DNA of 64,000 nucleotides from a virus, in IMG/VR virus record IMGVR_UViG_3300050821_007836, positions 1-64,000 of that record; one strand, given 5' to 3'. Below, piece by piece: positions 1 through 7,111 of this stretch; positions within the stretch are counted from its first letter, which is position 1, and every line of letters starts with the position of its first letter. The notes under the pieces were generated by a model. The model had not been told where the DNA came from. It was given only the letters and a program-made list of their open reading frames with translations, and did not search any database. The translations under genes were made by a program, and so were the position numbers.

Positions 1-195
1 GAGTGCGGCGGGACCGGCGTGATCGAGAACCCCGACTACGACGAGGAGGCCGAGAACTCCGAGGCGGAGATCGCCTGCGACACCTGCGACGGCAGTGGTC
101 GGGTCGAGCCCGACGAGCCCACCTCCGATCAGATCGATGAGTGGCGCGACGAGGTTCGCAGCGACCTGTCCATCGTGGATGAGAGCCCGGTGTAA
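1..195 (+). CDS. Partial small zinc-knuckle protein (3' end only)
   Basis: An open frame runs from the first base to a TAA at 193-195, so only the C-terminal 64 residues are present. They contain two DnaJ-type knuckles, CGGTG near the left edge and CDTCDGSG about 23 codons later, then an acidic tail rich in Asp and Glu. The knuckles suggest one Zn ion holding a small fold; a full DnaJ cannot be claimed because the rest lies outside the window. The stop overlaps the next ATG by one base, so the two genes are translationally coupled. No enzymatic role can be assigned. Confidence 0.7.
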   Translation, partial: ECGGTGVIENPDYDEEAENSEAEIACDTCDGSGRVEPDEPTSDQIDEWRDEVRSDLSIVDESPV

Positions 196-470
196 TGGCC
201 GGAGTCAAAGAGAAGTGCCCACACTGCGGCAAAAGCTATGCCTCTGTCTATCTCTGGGGCGATCACATGCGAAAAGCGCACGGCATCTGGGGAGGTAAGA
301 CCGGCCGGTTGCGTAAGAAAGGCATGCCTCCACGGCCGACTAACAACAGCCAGGCGGTGGAGGTGTTCAACCCTCCGAAACCGACCGCGCCAAAGTTCAA
401 GGTGTTGCCCTTTATTGTGTTGGAGGATCAGGATGGTCATATGTGGCTAGCTGAAAGGATGGAACGCTGA
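195..470 (+). CDS. Small C2H2 zinc-finger protein
   Basis: The product has 91 residues. Near the N-terminus CPHCGKSY is followed by HMRKAH, a C-x2-C...H-x4-H arrangement like a single C2H2 finger, so nucleic-acid or protein binding is likely. The rest is basic and proline-rich with no further motif. ATG 195 overlaps the preceding TAA and its stop overlaps the next ATG (470), which makes it the middle member of a coupled three-gene run. Function beyond zinc binding is unknown. Confidence 0.75.
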   Translation: MAGVKEKCPHCGKSYASVYLWGDHMRKAHGIWGGKTGRLRKKGMPPRPTNNSQAVEVFNPPKPTAPKFKVLPFIVLEDQDGHMWLAERMER

Positions 471-808
471 TGGCAATCCGTATGGAGATCTCGGATCTAC
501 AGGATACTTATGTCATCTGCCGAACCATCGGACACTCCTGGGATGACAACCCCACCGCCGAGGTGAACAGCGATCTCTTCCGAGCCGCCCAAGCTTGCCT
601 GGCTCTTCGTTGCACCCGTTGCACCACCGAGCGCTTCGATTACATCGGCAACGACATGAAGGTATTCCAGCGCTACTATCGCTATCCCGAGCAATACACC
701 ACCATCTCCAGCTTCGGTGAGCCGATGAGACCGAAGATGCGAGCCGAGATGATCAATCGCAGCCTGCTAGTGAGAAGGCGCACAAAGGCAAAGGTCAAGG
801 TCGCCTGA
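470..808 (+). CDS. Hypothetical protein with Cys cluster
   Basis: The product has 112 residues and I recognise no family. A C-x4-C-x2-C cluster (CLALRCTRC) in the middle could bind metal if other ligands join in, and the C-terminus is strongly basic (RRRTKAKVKVA), which would suit nucleic-acid binding. The start overlaps the stop of the zinc-finger gene upstream, indicating coupled translation. Confidence 0.7.
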   Translation: MAIRMEISDLQDTYVICRTIGHSWDDNPTAEVNSDLFRAAQACLALRCTRCTTERFDYIGNDMKVFQRYYRYPEQYTTISSFGEPMRPKMRAEMINRSLLVRRRTKAKVKVA

Positions 809-827
809 ATGTGCCAGGCTCGATCAG

Positions 828-989
828 GTGAGGCGGCGCACTCCGGTCCGGGAGGCACAACGCATCGTCAGCCGCGTCCGGCGGCGGCAGTACCTGCTCG
901 ACCTCGGATTCCTGCTACTCCTGCTGGTCCTGTGCCTGACGTTCTGGGCCACGGTCGGCTACCTGCTCTGGCTCCTGGTGGTGGACTGA
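828..989 (+). CDS. Small single-pass membrane protein
   Basis: A GTG-started frame of 53 codons lies in the gap between two clear genes. It encodes an Arg-rich head (MRRRTPVREAQ...) followed by about 26 hydrophobic residues rich in Leu, Phe and Trp, so the likely topology is N-terminus in the cytoplasm with one membrane helix. A competing frame at 809-1003 has Gly/Pro-rich, non-protein-like composition and is rejected. No strong Shine-Dalgarno is visible. Its stop lies 1 nt before the -35 box of the next gene. Function unknown; size and shape fit small phage membrane effectors. Confidence 0.55.
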   Translation: MRRRTPVREAQRIVSRVRRRQYLLDLGFLLLLLVLCLTFWATVGYLLWLLVVD

Positions 990-990
990 C

Positions 991-1026
991 TTGCCCTCTC
1001 TAAGCGAATCTGCTAATGTACCAGTC
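991..1026 (+). promoter_or_regulatory. Leaderless promoter, copy 1
   Basis: -35 TTGCCC (991-996), 17-bp spacer, -10 TAATGT (1014-1019) preceded by TGC, then 7 nt to ATG 1027. The predicted start of transcription coincides with the start codon. The spacer shares CTCTAAG with the other copies. Confidence 0.8.
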
Positions 1027-1338
1027 ATGCCTGAGACCACCACACCAGTTCGCTCCCGGTCAGTGCGCCGGGTCGAAGCCATCATCGCCGCCGCCTACCG
1101 CCGCCACTTTGTGGTCGAGGAGCGCTTCTACGGCAGCTACCGCCACGTCACCATCGCCAACCACATGCCTCAGGGCTCAAACTTCTGGGAGTTCAGCATC
1201 GATGCCCAGGGCCGCGTCTCGGCCAGTGAATCCTACCGGGGCCTAGCCCACTCAGGCCGCCAGGCCGGTCAGCAGATCGCCCGTGGCCACAAGGTGTCCC
1301 TGTCCAGCATCGAGGCGTACCTGGAGGTGCAGTCATGA
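1027..1338 (+). CDS. Hypothetical protein, leaderless gene
   Basis: The product has 103 residues; I do not recognise the family. The N-terminus is basic and Ser/Thr/Pro-rich, followed by a mixed alpha/beta region (VVEERFYGSYRHVTIANHM) resembling a small compact domain. ATG 1027 was chosen over the in-frame TTG at 991 because the TTG is itself the -35 box and the ATG sits exactly 7 nt after the -10. Its stop overlaps the next start (ATGA at 1335). Confidence 0.75.
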   Translation: MPETTTPVRSRSVRRVEAIIAAAYRRHFVVEERFYGSYRHVTIANHMPQGSNFWEFSIDAQGRVSASESYRGLAHSGRQAGQQIARGHKVSLSSIEAYLEVQS

Positions 1339-1523
1339 GGGCATCCCCCTACGACGAGGCCTACGAGGAGGCCTTCACCCGCTGGGCCGAGGAGATCGCC
1401 CCAGCCGACCTGGACACCGACTCGATCGAGGCCCAGGACCAGTTCAATGCCTGGATGGCCGACCAGGAGGAAGATGCCGCCGAGCGGCGGGCCGAGCTTC
1501 GCAAGGAGAACCGGGGATGGTAG
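1335..1523 (+). CDS. Small acidic protein
   Basis: A protein of 62 residues, highly acidic (many Asp, Glu) and predicted helical, with no Cys and no known motif. It overlaps both neighbours (ATGA at its start, 7 nt at its end), so it belongs to the operon driven by the promoter at 991. Small acidic phage proteins of this sort are often DNA mimics or antitoxin-like binding partners, but nothing here proves that. Confidence 0.65.
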   Translation: MRASPYDEAYEEAFTRWAEEIAPADLDTDSIEAQDQFNAWMADQEEDAAERRAELRKENRGW

Positions 1524-1891
1524 GCCTGCGCGGCTACGACGCCTGGGCGACCAGGGAGCCTGACTACGAGGGCCAGGAGGCCGTCCAGCCCCGCTGTGAG
1601 GCCTGTGGAGGCTTCCTGAGCGTCCGGGCGGAGCAGAGTGAGCCCTGGGAGCAGACAGAGCCCTGTGATGGCCAGGGCATGGTCGTCCATGACTTCTACA
1701 CCCAGACCGACCGGCACATCCTGGACATCATCGGCTGGGAGCACCTGGGCGAGGCTCGCACCATCGAGTACGACCCGGTCTGCGGCCGGACCCCGGCCCA
1801 TCTTCCTCATGACTACGTGGTGGCCGGTGGGACCTACGAATACCGGACCTGCAGCCGCTGCGGGACCGTGAACAAAGACACCATCATCTGA
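1517..1891 (+). CDS. Zinc-ribbon-like hypothetical protein
   Basis: ATG 1517 overlaps the end of the acidic gene and gives 124 residues. Two Cys pairs, CEACGG near residue 27 and CSRCG near residue 114, frame a middle region rich in His, Asp and Trp; the pairs could form one zinc ribbon. The longer frame starting at 1283 is out of context because it runs antisense in sense to the preceding genes' codon pattern. Unknown function. Confidence 0.65.
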   Translation: MVGLRGYDAWATREPDYEGQEAVQPRCEACGGFLSVRAEQSEPWEQTEPCDGQGMVVHDFYTQTDRHILDIIGWEHLGEARTIEYDPVCGRTPAHLPHDYVVAGGTYEYRTCSRCGTVNKDTII

Positions 1892-1916
1892 CCTACTAGT
1901 AAGTAAGGAAAACGCC

Positions 1917-2162
1917 ATGCGTACCCCCAGTGACAAGCACGAATACGAGATCGAGCCCCGCCAGGGCGACCGGCGCAGCCTGATGATCCAGGCCTCAGCC
2001 GGTAAGCGCCAGGCCGCCGCCGAGCAGTCCGCCCTGGGCTTTGCCGAGACCTTCCTGGCCGAGCACCCCGAGGTGACCTCGGTGGGGATCTACCACACCT
2101 ACCCCCAGGCCGGGCCGGTGCGCCGGTTCGTCCGGGAGGTGAAGCAGCCCGTCAAGATCTAA
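1917..2162 (+). CDS. Hypothetical protein, 81 aa
   Basis: A Shine-Dalgarno (AAGGA) lies 8 nt before ATG 1917, unlike the leaderless genes around it. The product looks like a small alpha/beta domain: a basic N-terminal strand region, a long Ala-rich helix (AGKRQAAAEQSALGFAETFL), then two short strands. The helix and the hydrophobic GIYHTYPQ strand suggest a folded globular protein. It is the last gene before a strong terminator hairpin. Function unknown. Confidence 0.7.
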   Translation: MRTPSDKHEYEIEPRQGDRRSLMIQASAGKRQAAAEQSALGFAETFLAEHPEVTSVGIYHTYPQAGPVRRFVREVKQPVKI

Positions 2163-2192
2163 GTCTCCTGCAGGGGCGGCAGGAAGCAAGAG

Positions 2193-2220
2193 GGAGGTCC
2201 TCTAAGGGACCTCCTTCTTC
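2193..2220 (+). terminator. Intrinsic terminator
   Basis: Perfect 8-bp stem GGAGGTCC / GGACCTCC (2193-2200, 2207-2214) with a 6-nt loop and a short TTCTTC tail. It separates the first cassette group from the promoter at 2235. Confidence 0.75.
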
Positions 2221-2234
2221 GCGTCCGGGGTGAC

Positions 2235-2270
2235 TTGCACCCTCTAAGAAAGTTTGCTAAGGTACTTCCC
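2235..2270 (+). promoter_or_regulatory. Leaderless promoter, copy 2
   Basis: -35 TTGCAC (2235-2240), 17-bp spacer, -10 TAAGGT (2258-2263), then ACTTCCC and ATG 2271. Predicted +1 is the A of the start codon. Confidence 0.85.
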
Positions 2271-2522
2271 ATGACCACCACCACCGTCACCATCAAGACC
2301 CGCTCCGGGGCCAAGTTCGCTTTGGTCAAGGCCCACTACGCCAAGGGCGAGATGATCGTCCGGAACGGCCGGGGCGTGGGCTTCGAGAAGACCTTCACCG
2401 GGGCTGAGATCGTGGGCTACGCCCACTCCTCCTCCGGGGCCGTGTTGGCCCGTGTGCGCCGGTTGGGGGCCAAGCTGGTCGCCATCGAGGGTGGCAAGGT
2501 CACCGTGGAGGTGGAGGTCTGA
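2271..2522 (+). CDS. Small beta-rich hypothetical protein
   Basis: A protein of 83 residues starting 7 nt after the -10 box (leaderless). Alternating hydrophobic residues and many Val, Gly and Lys suggest a small all-beta fold (VTIKTRSGAKFALVKA...KVTVEVEV). There are no catalytic motifs. It is first in an operon that continues into a 47-residue basic protein and the HNH/helicase fusion, so it could be a partner or regulator of those. The longer TTG start at 2235 is rejected because it lies in the -35 box. Confidence 0.7.
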   Translation: MTTTTVTIKTRSGAKFALVKAHYAKGEMIVRNGRGVGFEKTFTGAEIVGYAHSSSGAVLARVRRLGAKLVAIEGGKVTVEVEV

Positions 2523-2665
2523 TGGCCAAGCCCAGACGCACCTCCGCCCGCCCTGGGGCGCGGGTCATGAACCCCCACGTCCCCCTGCGGGCCAAGACCG
2601 TCCAGTCCAAGAAGAAGGTGGCCGCTAAGCGCGCCTGCCGGGGCCGGGTCCAGGTGGAGTCATGA
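2522..2665 (+). CDS. Very basic 47-aa peptide
   Basis: ATG 2522 overlaps the TGA of the preceding gene (TGATG), and the stop overlaps ATG 2662 of the helicase (ATGA). The product is dominated by Lys, Arg and Ala (KKKVAAKRACRGR) with no hydrophobic core, so it is probably disordered and nucleic-acid binding. The double coupling supports real translation. Function unknown. Confidence 0.6.
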   Translation: MAKPRRTSARPGARVMNPHVPLRAKTVQSKKKVAAKRACRGRVQVES

Positions 2666-4557
2666 ACCTCACCGGAGCCGTCCTGCTGGGCGAGCCCAAG
2701 ATCCCTGACGTACCCCTGGATCAACGGGATCCTCACCGGAGGTTCAGCCGCGCCGAGGTGATCCGCAAGTGGGAGGCCCAAGGCAGGAAGTGCCCGCCCT
2801 GCCAGCGCGAGCTTCCCCGTGACCTCTTCGACGGCGACCACGTCTTCCCCTGGAGCAAGGGTGGCCGCACCGTCTACTCCAACCTCATGGCCCTGTGCCG
2901 TCATTGCAACGCCCGCAAGGGCAACCAGACCTACGAGACCCTGGCCAAGCAGTTCAACCTGGACCTGCTGGCAGCCGGGGACGACAGGCTCCGGCACTGG
3001 CAGGAGCAGGCTCTGGACAAGATCCTACCCCGTATCCTGAACGACCCGGTACTGATCGAGGCCTGCCCCGGTGCAGGCAAGACCCGCCTGGCCCTGGAGG
3101 TAGCCCACCATCTGATCAAGGCTGGGGAGATCTCGCGGGTGTTGGTGGTGGTTCACACCATCGGCATCGCAGACGGCTGGCTGCTAGCCGCCAGCAAGCG
3201 AGAGCCCGACAACCCCACCCTGCCCCTGGTTAGCACCAGAGGGGCGATCTGGAGGCCCACCAGGGCCATCCCAGACAACGCTGTGGGAGCGGTCCTCAGC
3301 TACCAATCCCTGGCCAGAATGACTGACACCTTCCTGGCCCACGCCACTGACATCAGTATCGAGAAAAAGGGCCGGACGACCACCAACGTTCACCACAACA
3401 CCCTGGTCATCTTCGATGAGGTCCACCACGTCGCCACCGACAAGACCTGGGGCCTGGCCGCCCAGACCGCCTTCGCCCAGGGAGCCCGGTGCATCCTGTC
3501 GATGTCAGGGACCCCGTTCCGTACCGACGCCAAGAAGATTGCCTTCGTGCCCCATACCGGAGGTGCTGCCAAACCGCTCTATCGCTACACCTATGGCCAT
3601 GCTCTTCGGGACAAACCTCCGGCCTGCCGCCGGGTGCAGTTCCTCACTACCCAGGGATCGACCACCTTCCGCAACGAGGACGGCACCGAGCACACCCTCG
3701 ACTTTAACGACCCGGATGTAAGCACACTCGGAAAGAAACGCCGTCTGCTTACCGCCCTGGATTGCATCGGGGATGGGACCATCACCGATCAGCTAATACA
3801 CAAAGCCAATGATTGGCTGATCGATATCCGCGACAATGGTGATCCTGATGCTGCCGGATTAGTGGTGTGTTACGACTGTGATCACGCCGAACGCATCGCC
3901 AAGCGCCTAGAGAAGATCACCGGTATCAAACCGATGAAGGCCTGGTCCAAGGACACCAACCCTGACGATCAAAATGCCGCCGATGTCATCCGCCAGTTCA
4001 AGGCCCACCATGCCAGCAAGCGCTGGCTGGTGGCCGTCAACATGATCTCGGAGGGCATCGACATCCGCCGTCTGCGAGCCGTGGTCTACCTGACCAATAC
4101 CAAGACCAAGCTGGCTTTCCGCCAGATCGTGGGCCGGGTGATGCGAATCGATCCCAACGACCCGACCAACATCGGCCGGATCTACATGCCCGCCGATCCC
4201 GACCTGATCTCCATGGCCGAACGGATAAGACGAGAGGTCCCTCTGTTACCACCCCTCACCGTGATCGAGGGTGAGCCTGCTAATCCCCCGGTAGTCAAGG
4301 TCCGGGGTGCTCCTAAGCCGAGAGTCCGATTCGAGCCCCTGGGCACCGTGGCTGAGCTAGGAGACGCCTATGACACCCAAGGGGGATATGGCACCGTCAA
4401 GCTCATCGAGTGCGCCGAGTTGTACATCGAAGATCAAAGACAACGTGGCAAGCTAGTAACCGTCGATGCTACGACTCTTGCTCTGGCAGCTTCACGCAAC
4501 AAAAGACTTAGAGAAAGACTCCTTGCCTACCAGGATCAATACCATGTCGCTAGCTAA
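2662..4557 (+). CDS. HNH endonuclease fused to SF2 (DEAD/DEAH-type) helicase
   Basis: The product has 631 residues in two modules. Residues about 40-88 form an HNH nuclease: zinc pairs C44-x2-C47 and C79-x2-C82 around GDH (D59, H60), with N74 and N83. From about residue 112 there is a superfamily 2 helicase core: Q-motif-like RHWQEQAL, Walker A PGAGKT (136-141), DEVH box, SGTP motif III, SEGIDI motif V and QIVGRVMR motif VI. All key residues are present, so ATP-dependent translocation coupled to DNA cleavage is expected. The fusion recalls restriction-type or defence nucleases. Its 3' end overlaps the first of two tandem paralogues by 14 nt. Target and role (inter-phage exclusion, host takeover or homing) are unknown. 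Confidence 0.85.
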   Translation: MNLTGAVLLGEPKIPDVPLDQRDPHRRFSRAEVIRKWEAQGRKCPPCQRELPRDLFDGDHVFPWSKGGRTVYSNLMALCRHCNARKGNQTYETLAKQFNLDLLAAGDDRLRHWQEQALDKILPRILNDPVLIEACPGAGKTRLALEVAHHLIKAGEISRVLVVVHTIGIADGWLLAASKREPDNPTLPLVSTRGAIWRPTRAIPDNAVGAVLSYQSLARMTDTFLAHATDISIEKKGRTTTNVHHNTLVIFDEVHHVATDKTWGLAAQTAFAQGARCILSMSGTPFRTDAKKIAFVPHTGGAAKPLYRYTYGHALRDKPPACRRVQFLTTQGSTTFRNEDGTEHTLDFNDPDVSTLGKKRRLLTALDCIGDGTITDQLIHKANDWLIDIRDNGDPDAAGLVVCYDCDHAERIAKRLEKITGIKPMKAWSKDTNPDDQNAADVIRQFKAHHASKRWLVAVNMISEGIDIRRLRAVVYLTNTKTKLAFRQIVGRVMRIDPNDPTNIGRIYMPADPDLISMAERIRREVPLLPPLTVIEGEPANPPVVKVRGAPKPRVRFEPLGTVAELGDAYDTQGGYGTVKLIECAELYIEDQRQRGKLVTVDATTLALAASRNKRLRERLLAYQDQYHVAS

Positions 4558-5335
4558 GGAGCCTACCACCATCATTCTCATCGGTGGTCTCATAACCCTA
4601 TCCGATGGATCTACCATTGACTCTAGACAACTACCGTATACATACCCGAGTATGAGAGTACATACGAACTGTTGGTCATGGTGGGAAACAGTGATTTCAA
4701 TAGTCAATCCATTACTTCAAGGCTTCGGACAAAAGGACTTCGAAACTCAGATCGGAGATCACTCCCTAGCTGAGATCAAGGATTGCCCGCTGTGGACTAT
4801 GGAGTTTAGCAATGGTAAGCCAAGAAGAAGAAATCTAGAAACCCTCCTAAGATCAAGCATCCCCACTATTAGGCCTATCATTGAAGGACCTTATAGGATA
4901 GCCTTAGCCAAGTACTCTAGATTGAACCAACTCCTACTCTCATCCAACCCAGATATAGAGTACTATCCTCAACGCTCACCCAAGTATAAGCGTGATGTGA
5001 GAATACAGATTCGCTCATATTACAATCAAGACATCAGAGGCTTTGATTCAGCGCAAATAATAATCCTTCCGCACAACCAGTTCAGCGAACATCGCTGGAA
5101 CCGCCAGAATCAACATCCTCAAACTAAAGCATCTCCTAACAGCGATCTATTCACTGAGGATGGTGACTTCAGCATCACAGGTCTTGTCAAGGGTGGCAAG
5201 TGGTGTGACCCTTGCTACCTGGAGGCAGCCCGGCGGTACCTGGAGCACAACGAGGACATCAAGTTCCCGATATGGGATCTCGCTACGAACGAAGACTTCC
5301 GCGATCTCCTGGATCCCTTCCTGGTGGCGACATGA
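4544..5335 (+). CDS. Tandem paralogue A, unknown function
   Basis: ATG 4544 was chosen because the aligned N-terminus (TIILIGG..TLSDGSTIDSRQL) matches the downstream paralogue from its own ATG. The product has 263 residues. The conserved ends flank a variable Arg- and Asn-rich middle: an N-terminal beta-rich IILIGG block with a Trp-rich segment, and a C-terminal block (WCDP.YLEAAR...NEDIKFPIWDL). No known motif is recognised. Base composition is visibly richer in A and T than the flanking genes, with many rare-type codons (AGA, ATA, CTA), a sign of foreign origin. It overlaps the helicase gene and is coupled to paralogue B, so it may act with the helicase. Confidence 0.75.
   Translation: MSLAKEPTTIILIGGLITLSDGSTIDSRQLPYTYPSMRVHTNCWSWWETVISIVNPLLQGFGQKDFETQIGDHSLAEIKDCPLWTMEFSNGKPRRRNLETLLRSSIPTIRPIIEGPYRIALAKYSRLNQLLLSSNPDIEYYPQRSPKYKRDVRIQIRSYYNQDIRGFDSAQIIILPHNQFSEHRWNRQNQHPQTKASPNSDLFTEDGDFSITGLVKGGKWCDPCYLEAARRYLEHNEDIKFPIWDLATNEDFRDLLDPFLVAT
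5261..5322 (+). repeat. Direct repeat, copy 1 (second copy 6181-6242)
   Basis: A 62-bp stretch encoding the C-terminal IKFPIWDL..NEDFRDLLDPF block recurs at 6181-6242 with only 3 mismatches, although the rest of the two paralogues has diverged strongly. This points to recent gene conversion or strong DNA-level constraint. Confidence 0.85.
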
Positions 5336-6618
5336 GCATCACCATAATCCTCATCGGCGGCCCCATGACCCTGACCGATGGATCAGTGATCGATTCCCGC
5401 CAGCTACTGAACGGCAGTCAGGGCTCAGGATCGTACATACCCAACACGAACTGCTGGCCCTGGTGGGAAATCGTGACATCCATTGTCGATCCTCTGTTGA
5501 CGGACATGACTCAACAGACAGGAGAGCATTGCATAGCTGAAGTATATGGGCCAGCCACGATCAGAAACTACGACGAGGGCAAGAGCAAGCGCTTACACCA
5601 CAGGCTACTACCGCCTGAATACGTGAGAAACGTGAGTGGAGGACCCCCTAAGGCCAAGATACTGATTCATCCTTGCTACGGTGGATATGGAGAACTCGGA
5701 TCCACCAATATAAGAGTCGGATCCAGCCTGATAACAGATCAGACACTAGTAGTCCCCCATACTCAGTTCAGCGAAGCAATAGCAAGAGACTATGCAGCCG
5801 GTCACAAGATACCAAAGCTGATGTATGTGATCAACGTACCACCTGCGTTAACCCAGGCTGCAATCAAGGATTGGCCTGATACTGAGATAAAGAGATGGGT
5901 GCAACGATACGCACAGCAACGAAAGATCTGGAAGGATACTAGTAGTAGGGACTCCAGGTTTAGAAGGACACCTGAATGGCAGGCCTGGTACGACGCCGCC
6001 AGCCCGGAAGAGCGGCATAGGACACCCAGACATCTCGTTACCCCGGCCAAGGGCTGGATGGACTACCCAGACCTTGAGAATAGTGACTTCCGCATCACCG
6101 GACTGGTGCATGAGGGTGAGTGGTGCGATCCTGATTATTTAGAAGCAGCCCGGTTATACCGGAAGTACAACGAGGATATTAAGTTTCCGATATGGGATCT
6201 CACTACGAACGAAGACTTCCGCGATCTCCTGGACCCCTTCCTCACAACAAAGACACAAATCCCCACAACTACCGCCGCTACTATAAGGAAGTTTGATAAG
6301 ATGTCCACCATGACCACTACTAAGACACAACCGAAATCAAAGTGCCCGGCCAAGAGCGAGATTCCCCCTTATCAGATGCCCTCTCACATGGGCGGCGTTA
6401 CCGTCCACCGCATGGTCACGCTGATACTCAGCGAGATCAGCACCGGGAAGCTCCAGCGGGCTGACCTCGAAGGCCGTGTCTGTGAGGGCTCTGACTGGGT
6501 GGCCGACCAGGGCCATCCCGAGGCCCGCGAAGACGCGACCCAGCACGCCATCCAGGACGCCATCAACAAGGTGACGGCCAAGCTGGGCTGGGAGCCCATC
6601 GCCCCCTGGGGCTGGTAG
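5332..6618 (+). CDS. Tandem paralogue B with C-terminal fused domain
   Basis: ATG 5332 overlaps the stop of paralogue A (ATGA). The product has 428 residues. Its first about 305 repeat the paralogue A plan (IILIGG N-block, WCDPDYLEAAR C-block), with a longer middle that includes a repeated FSEA/FSEH segment. Where A stops after DPFLVAT, B reads on through a Thr-rich linker into about 100 more residues that look like a separate small protein starting MTTTK, with an EREDATQHAIQ-like helix. Just before that point lies a -10-like copy of the leaderless promoter, so the last part may also be made alone from ATG 6310. Most likely the stop of an original gene was lost. Function unknown. Confidence 0.7.
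   Translation: MSITIILIGGPMTLTDGSVIDSRQLLNGSQGSGSYIPNTNCWPWWEIVTSIVDPLLTDMTQQTGEHCIAEVYGPATIRNYDEGKSKRLHHRLLPPEYVRNVSGGPPKAKILIHPCYGGYGELGSTNIRVGSSLITDQTLVVPHTQFSEAIARDYAAGHKIPKLMYVINVPPALTQAAIKDWPDTEIKRWVQRYAQQRKIWKDTSSRDSRFRRTPEWQAWYDAASPEERHRTPRHLVTPAKGWMDYPDLENSDFRITGLVHEGEWCDPDYLEAARLYRKYNEDIKFPIWDLTTNEDFRDLLDPFLTTKTQIPTTTAATIRKFDKMSTMTTTKTQPKSKCPAKSEIPPYQMPSHMGGVTVHRMVTLILSEISTGKLQRADLEGRVCEGSDWVADQGHPEAREDATQHAIQDAINKVTAKLGWEPIAPWGW
6181..6242 (+). repeat. Direct repeat, copy 2
   Basis: Second copy of the 62-bp repeat at 5261-5322 (59 of 62 identical); it lies immediately before the point where paralogue B departs from paralogue A. Confidence 0.85.
6282..6309 (+). promoter_or_regulatory. 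Embedded degenerate leaderless-promoter copy
   Basis: CTATAAGGAAGTTTGATAAG followed by AT matches the spacer and -10 part of the other copies (CTCTAAGAAAGTTTGCTAAGGT) and is followed by TGTCCACC and ATG 6310 in frame with paralogue B. The -35 position (GC-rich) does not match TTGCNC, so activity is uncertain. Confidence 0.45.
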
Positions 6619-6629
6619 TCCTGGGCGAC

Positions 6630-6665
6630 TTGCGCCCTCTAAGGATTCCTGCTAAGGTGCTTGCC
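6630..6665 (+). promoter_or_regulatory. Leaderless promoter, copy 3
   Basis: -35 TTGCGC (6630-6635), 17-bp spacer, -10 TAAGGT (6653-6658), 7 nt to ATG 6666. Confidence 0.85.
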
Positions 6666-6905
6666 ATGCCACAGACCACCACCCCCAAGCAGGTGCTGTT
6701 CGATCACATCCAAGAGATGCACGGCACCCAGGCGGCCCGGTCCTCGGTCAAGCGCCATAGCTGGACCTTCACCGAGATGAGCCGCTGGCACGCCAACCAG
6801 CACCATCGCTACACCCCCAACCACTTCCACGCTGGCCCCAACCCTGGGGCTGACCAGCGTCCCATCGGCTGGTACACGGGCCGGGATGCGGTGGCCAAGC
6901 CATGA
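6666..6905 (+). CDS. Hypothetical His-rich protein, leaderless
   Basis: A protein of 79 residues starting exactly 7 nt after the -10. It carries many His residues in the middle (WHANQHHRYTPNHFHAG) that could bind metal, plus a C-terminal WYTGRDAV segment. No family recognised. Its stop overlaps the next ATG (6902), opening a coupled run of five genes up to 8211. Confidence 0.7.
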   Translation: MPQTTTPKQVLFDHIQEMHGTQAARSSVKRHSWTFTEMSRWHANQHHRYTPNHFHAGPNPGADQRPIGWYTGRDAVAKP

Positions 6906-7111
6906 GCGTCCGCCAGCAAATGACCGTGACCTGCGACGGGGCCGACCTGCCTGCAGGCGGCGATCCCCTGCGGGACATGAAGTCCTGCACCGCCGCCTTC
7001 GCCTACGACGGCATCCAGTCCCGGCCCGCCATCCGCAAAGCGGCCAAGGCCGCAGGCTGGAAGGTGGACGGCTTCGACTACTGCCCCCGCCATAAGGAGA
7101 TGTACAAGTGA
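6902..7111 (+). CDS. Hypothetical protein, 69 aa
   Basis: Coupled to the gene before (ATGA) and after (GTGA). Three Cys (CDGADL, KSCTAAF, YCPRHKE) and a C-terminal CPRH could form a small metal site. The pattern DGIQSRPAIRKAAKAAGW is a short amphipathic helix followed by a turn, seen in small zinc-binding phage proteins. Function unknown. Confidence 0.65.
   Translation: MSVRQQMTVTCDGADLPAGGDPLRDMKSCTAAFAYDGIQSRPAIRKAAKAAGWKVDGFDYCPRHKEMYK

Noticed and set aside
809-1003. Open frame of 64 aa overlapping the small membrane gene
   Set aside because: Gly/Pro/Ala-rich shadow with no motif, and it covers the promoter at 991.
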